Positions 8,760-17,238 of a stretch of 64,000 bases of DNA are shown here, in pieces (position 1 is the stretch's first letter; every line of letters begins with the position of its first letter). The stretch spans positions 3,303 through 67,302 of the forward strand of contig JAVHLK010000005.1 of the NCBI GenBank assembly GCA_031082285.1, in the 5' to 3' direction. Source of the DNA: Desulfomonilaceae bacterium. GTDB taxonomy: Bacteria; Desulfobacterota; Desulfomonilia; Desulfomonilales; Desulfomonilaceae. The position numbers and the translations under genes are program-made. Under the pieces are notes generated by a model. That model worked only from the letters and a program-made list of their open reading frames with translations. It searched no databases and was not told the origin of the DNA.

Positions 8760-9215
8760 ATGAAAGTGCAGAAGATAGGGCGAAACGAACCGTGTCCCTG
8801 CGGGAGCGGCAAGAAGTACAAGAAATGCTGTCTGCTGAAAGAGCAGATCGGCACACCGGTGGAGGTGGAGGCCGAACCCATGTTCCCGGAAGAAGTCGAC
8901 GAGCTTGATTCTCTTTCCAATGCGGTGCCTCATCTGGTTCGAACCGGCCGACTTGACAAGGCCGAGGAGATCTGCCGGCAACTCATCACACGATATCCCG
9001 ACCAGGTCGATGGATTGGACCGACTCGCGTCGGTGTACGAGGCCAAGGGAGATAAGGTGAGAGCCGCCGAGTATTACAGGAAGGCCGCGGATTTCATGCG
9101 CAGCCGTCACGGGTTCGACGAGGAGGGAATAGCCTGGATGGAGAATGAGGCAAAGCGGTTGGACGCGGAGCATGAGGCGGAGCAGATTGCCGATACACCT
9201 CCCGGAAAAGAGTGA
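8760..9215 (+). CDS. SEC-C motif protein with TPR-like region
   Basis: About 151 aa from ATG at 8760. The N-terminus carries a SEC-C zinc-binding motif, IGRNEPCPCGSGKKYKKCC, as at the SecA C-terminus, where it binds zinc and SecB or ribosomes. After an acidic linker, residues about 55-130 form two TPR-like helical repeats (LVRTGRLDKAEEICRQLI; VYEAKGDKVRAAEYYRKA). The frame stays open upstream to 8487 and a few in-frame codons before the ATG (KVVKKFQRSLDEDFF) could belong to the protein from a non-ATG start, so the 5' end is uncertain. It diverges from the riboswitch operon. Probably a cytosolic adaptor; substrate unknown. Confidence 0.8.
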   Translation: MKVQKIGRNEPCPCGSGKKYKKCCLLKEQIGTPVEVEAEPMFPEEVDELDSLSNAVPHLVRTGRLDKAEEICRQLITRYPDQVDGLDRLASVYEAKGDKVRAAEYYRKAADFMRSRHGFDEEGIAWMENEAKRLDAEHEAEQIADTPPGKE

Positions 9216-9310
9216 CCATCAATTACCTGGGGCCGGCTTCCGGCAATAGTAAAAGTCCGTCCTCGACGGGCCGCTTGGAAATTGTATAGTATGGACTGAG
9301 AGGTGAGGAC

Positions 9311-9613
9311 ATGAAATCCGGAGAAGAAATCAAGACCCTGATCGGCGCCTTGAGACAGATGCTGCCGGTCCTGGAAGAGAAGTACCAGGTGGAGTCCCTT
9401 GGCGTTTTCGGATCCTATGTGCACGGTTCACAACGAAAAGGCAGCGACTTGGATCTTCTCGTGACATTTAGGGCCCCCCCCAGCTTGTTGAAGTTTATTG
9501 AACTGGAGAACTATCTCTCGGATTTTCTTGGTGTGAAAGTGGATCTGGTGATGAAGGATGCCCTGAAACCCAGGATCGGCAACCGTGTCCTCAGAGAGGT
9601 CATGCCCCTATGA
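9311..9613 (+). CDS. mntA: MNT-domain nucleotidyltransferase (antitoxin of MntA/HepT type)
   Basis: A 100-aa minimal nucleotidyltransferase. The catalytic motif [18 protein letters not shown] gives the GSx10SDxDL pattern, with the third acidic residue in KVDLVMKD. In this family MntA adds AMP to its partner HepT and blocks the RNase activity. ATG at 9311 follows AGAGGTGAGG. The stop overlaps the HEPN start by ATGA. A TATAGT box at 9285-9290 could be the -10 of a promoter for the pair. The match to family length and gene order is good. Confidence 0.88.
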   Translation: MKSGEEIKTLIGALRQMLPVLEEKYQVESLGVFGSYVHGSQRKGSDLDLLVTFRAPPSLLKFIELENYLSDFLGVKVDLVMKDALKPRIGNRVLREVMPL

Positions 9614-9963
9614 CGGTGGAGCGTACACACCTGGATTACCTGGTGGATATCCTGGACGCGGTGGACAAGATAAAGCAGTTCACTCAGGGCTTGTCCGAGG
9701 AGCAGTTCGTCAGCGATGCGAAAACGGTCTACGCTGTAATTCACGCATTCGAGATCATCGGGGAGGCCACGAAACGATTACCGCCGGAGATAAAACAAGC
9801 TTATCCGGATGTGCCGTGGCGATCGATGGCCGGCATGCGCGACAAGCTGATCCATGACTATTTCGGGACGAGTCTCAAGGTAATTTGGAAGTCGGTCGTG
9901 GAGGATTTGCCTGTAGTAGCAGAGCACATCCGTCGGATCCAGGCCGAGAGTGAGCCTCAATGA
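9610..9963 (+). CDS. hepT: HEPN-domain (DUF86) toxin RNase, HepT type
   Basis: A 117-aa all-helical DUF86/HEPN protein. The RNase motif R-x4-H is intact in [10 protein letters not shown] near residue 78, and the preceding [13 protein letters not shown] segment is typical of HepT. HepT toxins cut RNA as dimers and are silenced by AMPylation of the Tyr in the RX4HXY motif, which is present here (HDY). It is translated from an ATG that overlaps the antitoxin stop codon. The array at 10063-10475 follows it. Confidence 0.88.
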   Translation: MTVERTHLDYLVDILDAVDKIKQFTQGLSEEQFVSDAKTVYAVIHAFEIIGEATKRLPPEIKQAYPDVPWRSMAGMRDKLIHDYFGTSLKVIWKSVVEDLPVVAEHIRRIQAESEPQ

Positions 9964-10062
9964 TCTCGGAGGCCTTTATACTCTGATTCGTAAGTTCGGT
10001 CGCACATTTTTCACCGTCCCGGCTGTTGGGGGGGACAGGCGTTCTCCGCCGGATGCCCGCCG

Positions 10063-10475
10063 CTCCCCGGCCTTCGCCCATAGGCGTTAAGTTAAGCCCG
10101 TTGGTCCGGTTCATCTTGGTCCGATTCATGCCGTCCCGAAGGGACAAGTCCCGCGTCTCGCGGGATTAGCCGGGCCTTTCAAGGCCCGGAAATCGACGGC
10201 CGAACATGGTGGACGCGTCCTGAAGGGACGCCGCAATGCTCTCCACTGTGAATGCGGCCATGCGCGCCGTCCCTTCGGGACGGAAATCGCGTTTGATTTA
10301 TCCCGTTCATTCCGGGGGATGAATCCCCCGGCTAAATTCGTGTGTGCCTTCAGCACAATAAGATCGCTGCATTTCAATACCCAAGAAGGTGTGCATGCCT
10401 CGATTCATGTGCAGGTTAATGTATGGGTTGGCAGCCAAAATCCTTAACTTAACGCGCATGGGCCTTCGCCGGGGA
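10063..10475. repeat. Palindrome array bounded by inverted repeats (about 410 bp)
   Basis: The ends 10065-10096 and 10442-10473 are inverted copies over 32 bases except for the loop of an internal hairpin (GGCCTTCGCC reads the same way at both ends) and one base pair. Between them lie several short palindromes: CGTCCCGAAGGGACA, CCCGCGTCTCGCGGG, GGGCCTTTCAAGGCCC, CGTCCCTTCGGGACG and CCGGGGGATGAATCCCCCGG. No credible gene fits inside. The layout is matched by a second element at 59849-60241. The rest of the 9964-10714 gap shows nothing recognisable. Confidence 0.7.
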
Positions 10476-10714
10476 GACGGTGCTCGTAAACGCGACCGTG
10501 TTCATGCCACAGACGTGCCAGTGGAAACGCATCGTCAGAAAAGCATCGAAACAGAAGCGAATTCGATCAGAACACCATGTGTTGAGAGGGGACTTGGCAA
10601 TCGGGATCAGGGCGCTTGGACCGCGGTTTGAATCCTCCGAAGATTTTCCGCATCCAAGACATCAGGAAGATACGTGCAGGGTGATGGAGCAAGGCAGCCA
10701 GTGGAGGAAAGCCA

Positions 10715-11080
10715 ATGAGCAATACAGCGACTAAATTGGCATCAGCGGCCTGCGGGGTCATTGCCGCGTTCGTCATCGCGTGGGCGGTTCCCGCCGTGGG
10801 AGCATTTTATCAATCACACGGCGATCGGAGTTCAGGGCAACCGGCCGTAGCCCTCATCGGGGGTGAATCTCAGGGTCAGGGCTATGTCTTGTTGGCACGA
10901 AGAGGCGCGATCGTGCGGGACCACCGCTCCTGCGCACCGAACTGCGGCCCCTATATTCCGAGAAGGCCTCGGCCTTATCAAAGACCGTCGGCAGTATCGC
11001 CGGGAGACGGCCAAGGCGGTGTTACCGTAACCCCCTCGAACCGCAAACGAGGCATACCGTGCTTCGGCGACTTGTGCTGA
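10715..11080 (+). CDS. Small secreted protein of unknown function
   Basis: A 121-aa protein with a GGAGG site 6 bases before its ATG. Residues about 8-30 form a hydrophobic signal segment ending VGA before FYQSH. The mature part is basic and Pro/Arg-rich, with four Cys (SCAPNC in the middle, CFGDLC at the very end) that could form two disulphides. No domain is recognised. It stands alone between repeat elements; an 8-bp hairpin (11121-11150) lies just downstream, without a T-run. Exported to the periplasm or beyond by inference. Confidence 0.65.
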   Translation: MSNTATKLASAACGVIAAFVIAWAVPAVGAFYQSHGDRSSGQPAVALIGGESQGQGYVLLARRGAIVRDHRSCAPNCGPYIPRRPRPYQRPSAVSPGDGQGGVTVTPSNRKRGIPCFGDLC

Positions 11081-11263
11081 TGAAACCGGAGCTGGGAAAC
11101 CATCACACGACTTGTTCTCCGAGCCGCTTCTTGTTCGTACGGAGCGGCTCAAAGTCCGGGAGAATCGTATCGCACTCGGCCAAGTTGACCGTCTCATCAA
11201 GAATTGACTGACGGCCGTGTCGCAGTACCCAAGTGGTCGATTCCCTGAGTTCGACTTCTTATC

Positions 11264-11306
11264 CTTAACCGCTCGCGATTGCCGTGGGCTTCGCCCTCGC
11301 GATGAC
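11264..11306. repeat. Short dispersed repeat, copy 1 (GATTGCCGTGGGCTTCGCCC core)
   Basis: The same sequence with few changes recurs near 59800-59840 and is related to one arm of the palindromic repeat at 45024-45102. The arms GATTGC and CTCGCGATGAC resemble the common intergenic GTCATTGCGAGCGAAGC type repeat found in many bacterial genomes. Confidence 0.6.
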
Positions 11307-11360
11307 AAACGTAAAAACGTCCGCAGTCTTCAAGGAGCGACACTATAAGAATCCGACAGC

Positions 11361-12431
11361 TTACCACCCCATCAGGGTCCGTGTTTCGTCAAGAATTCTT
11401 TCGGGCGTGATCTCCTCCAGGCAGCGGTGGTTGTCGCACGATCGTTTTCGGCATGCCAGGCAGTCCAGATCGTGGTGTCTGACGACTTTGTGCCCGGTCC
11501 CGTACGGTCCGACCTTGGCGGGATCCGTGGGGCCGAAGAGCGCGACCACGGGCGTTCCGGTAAAGGCCGCGATGTGCATGGGACCGGAATCTACCCCGAC
11601 GTACACATCGGCCGCGTCGATCAGCGCGACCGCATCCGCGAGGCTTAGTCTACCCGCCGCGATGAGCGGGCGTTCCTGCGACCGCTCGGCGATTGAATCG
11701 ATGTAGGGCACGTCGCCGGGACCGCCGGAAAGCACGACGGCCGCATCCAGGTCACCGATGAACAGATCCGCGAGTCGGGCCCATGCGTCAACGGACCACA
11801 TCTTGGTGCTCCAGCGGGCCGCAGGATTCGCGTACACGACGCGTTCGCCCTCCCCTATTCCGTTGTCCGTGAGGAAATCGCGAACCCGTTTTCGTGCTTC
11901 CGGAGCAACGGCCACCCGGAAATCTTCCGGTTGAGGAACGCATTCAAGATGTCGCGCGAACACAAGGTTCTTATCCACGGCATGAGGCTTGTTCGAGTCC
12001 GTGACGAGCCTGTGGTGCTGAAAGAAGGTGTTGAGTTCCTTCGCGTCCGCGAAGCCCACTCTCAGTCCGTTCGGATTGGTCATGCTCAGGAGACCGCTCC
12101 TGAAGGACGCGTGCAGATCCAGCACGATGTCGTAGGGGTGCTCCCGAAAAAGCTTCCTGAGACGGCTCACCGTCCTGACCGTCGCAACCGCGGCTCTCAT
12201 GAATGCACCGCGCGCTGCGAGCGGATCGCTGGTTGACGGGATGGAAATGGGGATAATCTCGTCAACCGCGGGATCGCTCTCCAGAATAGCAGAAAAGCTC
12301 TTCTGCACGATCCAGCCGATGTAACACGATGGATAGGTACGTTTGATTGCATGCACCACCGGCAGGGTATGGACCACGTCGCCCAGAGAACTGGGCTTGA
12401 CGATGAGGATTCTCTTGTCGGCAGGATTCAT
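11361..12431 (-). CDS. Glycosyltransferase family 9 (heptosyltransferase type)
   Basis: A 356-aa GT9 protein. Its start MNPADKRILIVKPSSLGDVV carries the heptosyltransferase N-terminal signature, and the nucleotide-sugar region VYVGVDSGPMHIAAFTGTPVVALFGPTDP is near residue 270. GT9 enzymes add heptose from ADP-heptose to the lipopolysaccharide inner core at the cytoplasmic face. The C-terminal segment HHDLDCLACRKRSCDNHRCLE holds four Cys and several His, typical of this subgroup. ATG at 12431 overlaps the lpxK stop (ATGA). A longer frame to 12533 is only the lpxK tail in another frame. It closes the envelope operon. WaaC or WaaF type cannot be told apart here. Confidence 0.9.
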   Translation of the reverse strand: MNPADKRILIVKPSSLGDVVHTLPVVHAIKRTYPSCYIGWIVQKSFSAILESDPAVDEIIPISIPSTSDPLAARGAFMRAAVATVRTVSRLRKLFREHPYDIVLDLHASFRSGLLSMTNPNGLRVGFADAKELNTFFQHHRLVTDSNKPHAVDKNLVFARHLECVPQPEDFRVAVAPEARKRVRDFLTDNGIGEGERVVYANPAARWSTKMWSVDAWARLADLFIGDLDAAVVLSGGPGDVPYIDSIAERSQERPLIAAGRLSLADAVALIDAADVYVGVDSGPMHIAAFTGTPVVALFGPTDPAKVGPYGTGHKVVRHHDLDCLACRKRSCDNHRCLEEITPERILDETRTLMGW

Positions 12432-13459
12432 CGCGGTTCCAACAACCCGAGGAGAACGTCCCGGAACGAACCCTCGTCCTCCATTTCCACTTCGATTCTC
12501 AGGGCCCATACTCGCCCGGTCTTCTTGGCCCAATGGGGGAGTTTCACCCAGTCCTTTTCAGTCACCACCACGGCCGCGTCGGTTGCCTGCCGAAGAATTT
12601 CCTCCAGGTCTCCATCCGAGAAGACGTGGTGATCCGGAAATGTCTTGTGAGCCCGTACGCTCCAGGAGAGCGTTTCCGCGGTATCGCGAAATCGTTTGGG
12701 GTGTGCGATGGCCGAAGCCAAGAGCACATCGGTCCCGGAGAAGAGATCCGGAGCGCTCATGCGGGATGAGAAGCCCTGATGGACCCCCGCCGGATGCTGC
12801 CGGCACCGAAAAACCGGTACATCGCGGAGGTATGGCCGAGCAGCTTCCGGAGGCTCCGTTCCTTCACCCACGAGCACCACCACGTCCGCTCGACGAAGCG
12901 CGGAGATCGGTTCTCTCAGGCTCCCCACAGGAAACATGCAATCCTCCGTTCCGTTGAGCAACACCACGTCCACGGTCCGTTCGAGCGACAGGTGCTGAAA
13001 CCCGTCGTCCAGTATCACCACATTGCAGTGGAACAGATCTCGCGCGGCACGCACGGGATGAATACGTTTTCTGCCGACAATCACCGGAATTCCGGGCAGT
13101 CGCTCAGCCATGAGACGGGGTTCGTCGCCGCACACGTCGGGTTCGACAAGGGGACCCTCGTGACGCGGGATACCGTCGGACACCACGAGATAGGACCCAC
13201 GATATCGCCCGCGGTACCCGCGGCTTACCACGGCCGGTTTCAACCCTATCTCATGTAGACTTTGCGCAAGGAAGATAACGAACGGGGTCTTTCCGCTCCC
13301 TCCCAGCAGGATGTTTCCCACCGAGACGACGGGCACCGGCCCTTGTTCGCTCGCCAGGAGTCCCAGAGAGTACGCCTTCTCTCTGACCTTCTGTACCGCG
13401 TAATACCCCGCAGCCGGAAGGAGCAAGAAAGCCTTGGCAAGTTGCGTAGTCGCGCGCAT
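12428..13459 (-). CDS. lpxK: Tetraacyldisaccharide 4'-kinase LpxK
   Basis: The 343-aa protein has the usual LpxK length. It phosphorylates the 4' position of the lipid A disaccharide precursor at the inner membrane. An N-terminal hydrophobic helix is followed by the Walker A variant VGNILLGGSGKTP around residue 52 and by VVSRGYRGRY, both LpxK hallmarks; VVILDDGFQHLSLERTVDVV gives the catalytic Asp region. The gene begins 2 bp after the msbA stop and couples by ATGA to the GT9 gene. Its place between msbA and a core glycosyltransferase is the classical arrangement. Confidence 0.95.
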   Translation of the reverse strand: MRATTQLAKAFLLLPAAGYYAVQKVREKAYSLGLLASEQGPVPVVSVGNILLGGSGKTPFVIFLAQSLHEIGLKPAVVSRGYRGRYRGSYLVVSDGIPRHEGPLVEPDVCGDEPRLMAERLPGIPVIVGRKRIHPVRAARDLFHCNVVILDDGFQHLSLERTVDVVLLNGTEDCMFPVGSLREPISALRRADVVVLVGEGTEPPEAARPYLRDVPVFRCRQHPAGVHQGFSSRMSAPDLFSGTDVLLASAIAHPKRFRDTAETLSWSVRAHKTFPDHHVFSDGDLEEILRQATDAAVVVTEKDWVKLPHWAKKTGRVWALRIEVEMEDEGSFRDVLLGLLEPR

Positions 13460-13461
13460 TT

Positions 13462-15231
13462 CTACATGGGGCCGGTTGCAGCGTCCCGCGTTTCCTGGGA
13501 CGAAAACTGCATGTGGTACAGGCGGGCGAATTCGCCCCCCCGTGCGAGGAGTTCTTCGTGGCTTCCCTCTTCAACGATTCGTCCGGCCACGATGACATAG
13601 ATGCGGTCCGCGTTACGGACAGTGGACAGCCGGTGTGCCACCACGAGGGTGGTCCGCCCGCGCATGAGCACTTCGAGCGCGCTTTGGACTGCCTTCTCGG
13701 AATCCGAGTCGAGGTTTGACGTTGCCTCATCCAGGATCAGGATCGGTGGATCCTTGAGCAATGCCCGCGCGATGGCAATTCTCTGGCGCTCCCCGCCCGA
13801 CAACCGTATTCCGTTCTCACCGATGAACGTGTCGTAACCGTTGGGAAGCCCCATGATGAAATTGTGCGAGTGCGCGGCCTTGGCGGCCTCCACTACCCGG
13901 TCCAGAGGGAGATCCGGCCTTCCGTACGCGATATTGTTCCTGATCGTGTCGTCGAAGAGAATCGTTTGCTGCGTCACGATCCCGACATTCTCCCTCAGTG
14001 ACTTTTGCGTAACTTCCCGCACATCCATGCCGTCCACGAGCACCCGTCCGGACGTCACATCGTAGAAACGAGGAACAAGGTCGAGCAGCGTGCTCTTCCC
14101 CACGCCGCTCTCTCCCACGATTGCGATGGCTTCTCCTGCACTAATCCGAAGAGTGACATCCTTGAGCACCGGTTCGTGATCGTACGCAAAGCCGACCCGA
14201 TCGAAGAGAACCTCCCCTCTCACCGTCGCAAGATCGACGGCATTGGGCGCATCGACCACTTCTGTTTCCGCGTCCAGGAGCGCAAAGATCCTCTCCCCTG
14301 CACTGACGCCTTCCTGAATGGTTATGTTGGCCTCGTTCAATCGCTTGATGGGTTCATAGAGCAAGAACAACGCGGTCATGAAGGAGAAGAAGGTCCCTTG
14401 AGTGGAGTGACCGGAGATCACCTGGTACCCGCCGTACGTAACGATCGCGCAGACGCCCAATCCTCCCAGTGTTTCCATGACCGGATTGGAAAGGGCTCTG
14501 ACCTTGAATCGCCTCATAAACGCATTGAACAGGGTTTCATTGACCTTCCTGAACCGTTCGCGCTCGTAGTCCTCCATGGCAAAGGCCTTTACGATGCGTA
14601 TCCCGGTGATGGTTTCGTTGAGTCTTTCCGTGATGTCCTCAAGAGAAACCAGCATCCTTCGGGAATAGCGTTTCAACTTCTTGCCGAAGGACAGGAGCGG
14701 GTAGATGGCCAGAGGGAACACAATCATTGCGATCAGTGCAAGCTTGTAGTCACGGTAGAACACGAGGCACACCAGCGCGACGACGGTAACCGCGTCCCTC
14801 ACGATTCCCGTGATGGCGTTCGTCATGGCTCCCTGGACAAGTGCTACGTCATTGTTCATCTTGGACAGCATCTCCCCCGTGGAATGACGCGCGAAGAAGC
14901 CGACGGACATGCTCTCGATCTTGTCAAACATCTGATTGCGCAAATCACGGATAACGCTTTGGCCTACGTAGGCCATGAGGTAATACTGACCGAAATCGCA
15001 AAATCCCTTAAAAATGTACACCGACGCGACAACGATGGGGATCATGAACAGCATGCGCGAGTCTTTCTTGAGAAAGATCTCGTCCAGCGCGGGTTTCACC
15101 AGATACGCCAGTGACGCGGTGAGAAGGGCCACCCCGACCATGCAGATGCCGGCGAGCACGAGTCTGACCAGATAGGGATTCAGATATGTGAGGAGGCGCT
15201 TGTAGACGTGCAAGGTGTATCTCCGGATCAA
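13462..15231 (-). CDS. msbA: Lipid A export ABC transporter MsbA (permease-ATPase)
   Basis: A 589-aa half-transporter with six membrane helices in residues 1-320 and a C-terminal ATPase domain: Walker A GESGVGKST, signature LSGGERQRIAIARALL, Walker B ILILDEATSNLD, and the H-loop VAHRLSTV. MsbA flips core-lipid A across the inner membrane. Its place upstream of lpxK supports this specificity over a general drug exporter. About 370 bp separate it from lpxI upstream, so it may be transcribed by read-through or from its own promoter there. Confidence 0.92.
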   Translation of the reverse strand: MIRRYTLHVYKRLLTYLNPYLVRLVLAGICMVGVALLTASLAYLVKPALDEIFLKKDSRMLFMIPIVVASVYIFKGFCDFGQYYLMAYVGQSVIRDLRNQMFDKIESMSVGFFARHSTGEMLSKMNNDVALVQGAMTNAITGIVRDAVTVVALVCLVFYRDYKLALIAMIVFPLAIYPLLSFGKKLKRYSRRMLVSLEDITERLNETITGIRIVKAFAMEDYERERFRKVNETLFNAFMRRFKVRALSNPVMETLGGLGVCAIVTYGGYQVISGHSTQGTFFSFMTALFLLYEPIKRLNEANITIQEGVSAGERIFALLDAETEVVDAPNAVDLATVRGEVLFDRVGFAYDHEPVLKDVTLRISAGEAIAIVGESGVGKSTLLDLVPRFYDVTSGRVLVDGMDVREVTQKSLRENVGIVTQQTILFDDTIRNNIAYGRPDLPLDRVVEAAKAAHSHNFIMGLPNGYDTFIGENGIRLSGGERQRIAIARALLKDPPILILDEATSNLDSDSEKAVQSALEVLMRGRTTLVVAHRLSTVRNADRIYVIVAGRIVEEGSHEELLARGGEFARLYHMQFSSQETRDAATGPM

Positions 15232-15332
15232 TGCAGCCGTGGGATGTTCTCAGTACTGCGTTTCAGGAATACGACGGTGACGAATCTCCGGCATGCGAGA
15301 GATCGAGACCGGCAGCGAGGCTCACCCGTCTT

Positions 15333-15575
15333 CCCGGCGTAAGCCGGGCTCCGGAGTAATACCGGTTCCCGGCTTATACCCTAAAAGATAACGGGCCCCC
15401 GCCGCGGAGACGGCGGGCACAGCCGCCCTACGACGCGGAACTCCGACTCCGGGAATACGTAACCACATAGACCTGAAAGCCTACCCGGGGGGCCGGCCCG
15501 CGTTCTGAGCGGGACTCCTACGGGCTGGGAATGACTGTCCTTCCCGCGTCATGCGGGATCTTTGTGGAAGGGCGC
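15333..15575. repeat. Cluster of short GC-rich palindromes between lpxI and msbA
   Basis: The gap 15232-15604 holds no gene. It contains the perfect hairpin CCCGGCGTAAGCCGGG (15333-15348), CCCGCCGCGGAGACGGCGGG, CCCGCGTTCTGAGCGGG and CCCGCGTCATGCGGG. The last two resemble the palindromes in the repeats at 41059-41199 and 43356-43494. No T-run follows any of them on either strand, so I do not call a terminator. Confidence 0.55.
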
Positions 15576-15604
15576 CCCTGTGCCCGTAATCTTCCGGCAG
15601 GTTT

Positions 15605-16432
15605 CTACCGCACCGACCCGTCCGCAGGAATTCCCACAACGGAAATCTTGGCCCTGTCCGCCTTGTGAATCATGTCGCTGCAATCCGCAATGAGCGTTTT
15701 CCCCGCCTCGACCGCCAGCACTTTGGCCTTGGCGACAATCATGCTGTCGATTGTGGACGTTCCCACGCCGGGCACGTCGAAGCGCATGTCCTGCTTGGGT
15801 TTTGCCATCTTGACGACGACGCCGTCGGGAATATCGAGTTCGGCTGCTCGGCGAATTGCCTTGTCCGTTCCCTCAATGGCCTCGGCCACCAGTACCGCGG
15901 CGTTTTTTACCACGACGGTTTGGCCTATGTCCAGTGCACCGATCCCTTGCGCCATGATCCGACCGAATTCAATGTCTCTCCATTGCCTTTCGTTGGGAGA
16001 TCTCTTGGTAAGCACTCCTTGAGTGGCCATGAGTCCCGCCGCCCATTGGGTGATCTCGTCGACCACGATCCCTTCTCGGGAAAGCTCCGCGGCGATCGCG
16101 CCGAGGACCGTATCGTCCCGCCAGTCTTCCATAGACCGGATTACCCGGAGTGCACGAAAATCCGGCCGCACATTCCAAAGACGAAGGAGGTTGACCTTCT
16201 CGATCTTGCCCGCCATGATCACACGGTCGATGCCTTGCGACTTAAGCACGGAGATTGCGCGTTCGAGTTGGCCCAGCTTGAGCCAGAAGGTTTCCCGAAC
16301 GACCTGTTCCATCGTTGGATCGGTAAAACCGGGGAACGCGATGGCCACTACACGGTATCCGCGTTTGAGTGCCTCGTGGGCGACAAACAGGGGCAGGACG
16401 CCGGCTCCTGCGATGATACCCACACCGTTCAA
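15605..16432 (-). CDS. lpxI: UDP-2,3-diacylglucosamine pyrophosphatase LpxI
   Basis: A 275-aa DUF1009 protein. It starts MNGVGIIAGAGVLPLFVA, typical of LpxI, and the C-terminal domain has the conserved stretch VVVKMAKPKQDMRFDVPGVG. LpxI hydrolyses UDP-diacylglucosamine to lipid X and replaces LpxH in many deltaproteobacteria and alphaproteobacteria. It lies 2 bp after the lpxA stop, in pathway order. No lpxH or lpxB is present in the window. Confidence 0.95.
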   Translation of the reverse strand: MNGVGIIAGAGVLPLFVAHEALKRGYRVVAIAFPGFTDPTMEQVVRETFWLKLGQLERAISVLKSQGIDRVIMAGKIEKVNLLRLWNVRPDFRALRVIRSMEDWRDDTVLGAIAAELSREGIVVDEITQWAAGLMATQGVLTKRSPNERQWRDIEFGRIMAQGIGALDIGQTVVVKNAAVLVAEAIEGTDKAIRRAAELDIPDGVVVKMAKPKQDMRFDVPGVGTSTIDSMIVAKAKVLAVEAGKTLIADCSDMIHKADRAKISVVGIPADGSVR

Positions 16433-16434
16433 GT

Positions 16435-17238
16435 CTATACCTGCCTGAAGTGGTGACGACTCAACGATACACGAGCCATCCCTCGTCGAGACGTCACGAG
16501 GAATTCGGCAAATTTCAGGGCCTCGGGAGTATCGGCCATCTCGGTGCGTATTTTCAGAGCGGCCTGCTCCTTGGTCAGCGACGAACGGAACGCTATTCTG
16601 AACGCCCGCTTGAGTGCAAGAATCGTATCGCGGGAGAAGCCGTTGCGGCGCAAGCCCACTTCATTGAGTCCGTACACGTAGATCCTTGCACCGGAAGCCA
16701 GAGTATACGGCGGAACATCCTTTGCCACTCCCGACACGCCGCCCACCAGGGCAAATTCACCGACCCTGACGAACTGGTGGACCGCGACGATGCCGCCGAG
16801 GATCGCCTTCTCCCCGAGCTCTATGTGGCCCCCCAAATGGGCCGAATTGGCCATAATGACGCCGGAACCGAGCACGCAGTCATGCGCCACGTGACAATAT
16901 GCCATGAGATAGCACTCGTCACCGATGACCGTGGCGCCGCGGCCCCTCCCGGTGCCGCGATGAATCGTCACGTACTCCCTCACCGTCACGTTGGTCCCAA
17001 TACGCACACTTGTCCGCTCTCCTCTGTATGAGAAATCCTGCGGAGGTCCGCCGATGGAAGCAAACGGAGAAACTCGCGTACGCCCGCCGATGGTCGTGTC
17101 GCCTTCGATGCAGACATGCGAACCGATCTCACATTCGTCGCCGATAACTACGTTGCTCCCAATTCTCGCGTAGGGACCGATGGCGACATTGTTACCCAAT
17201 TGGGCCCCGGATTCAATGACGGCCGTGGGGTGAATCAT
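16435..17238 (-). CDS. lpxA: UDP-N-acetylglucosamine O-acyltransferase LpxA
   Basis: The protein is 267 aa from ATG at 17238, the usual length. It begins MIHPTAVIESGAQLGNNVAI and continues in left-handed beta-helix hexapeptide repeats. The catalytic His region is in MAYCHVAHDCVLG, and the C-terminal helical domain follows IYVYGLNEVGLRRNGF. It catalyses the first acylation of lipid A synthesis in the cytosol. The start overlaps the lpxD stop (ATGA). The frame is open 400 codons upstream, but that part is lpxD in another frame. The fabZ gene that often separates lpxD and lpxA is absent. Confidence 0.96.
   Translation of the reverse strand: MIHPTAVIESGAQLGNNVAIGPYARIGSNVVIGDECEIGSHVCIEGDTTIGGRTRVSPFASIGGPPQDFSYRGERTSVRIGTNVTVREYVTIHRGTGRGRGATVIGDECYLMAYCHVAHDCVLGSGVIMANSAHLGGHIELGEKAILGGIVAVHQFVRVGEFALVGGVSGVAKDVPPYTLASGARIYVYGLNEVGLRRNGFSRDTILALKRAFRIAFRSSLTKEQAALKIRTEMADTPEALKFAEFLVTSRRGMARVSLSRHHFRQV

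Noticed and set aside
10126-10377. Minus-strand 83-codon frame
   Set aside because: It is made of the palindromes of element 1; similar spurious frames appear in the other repeats.
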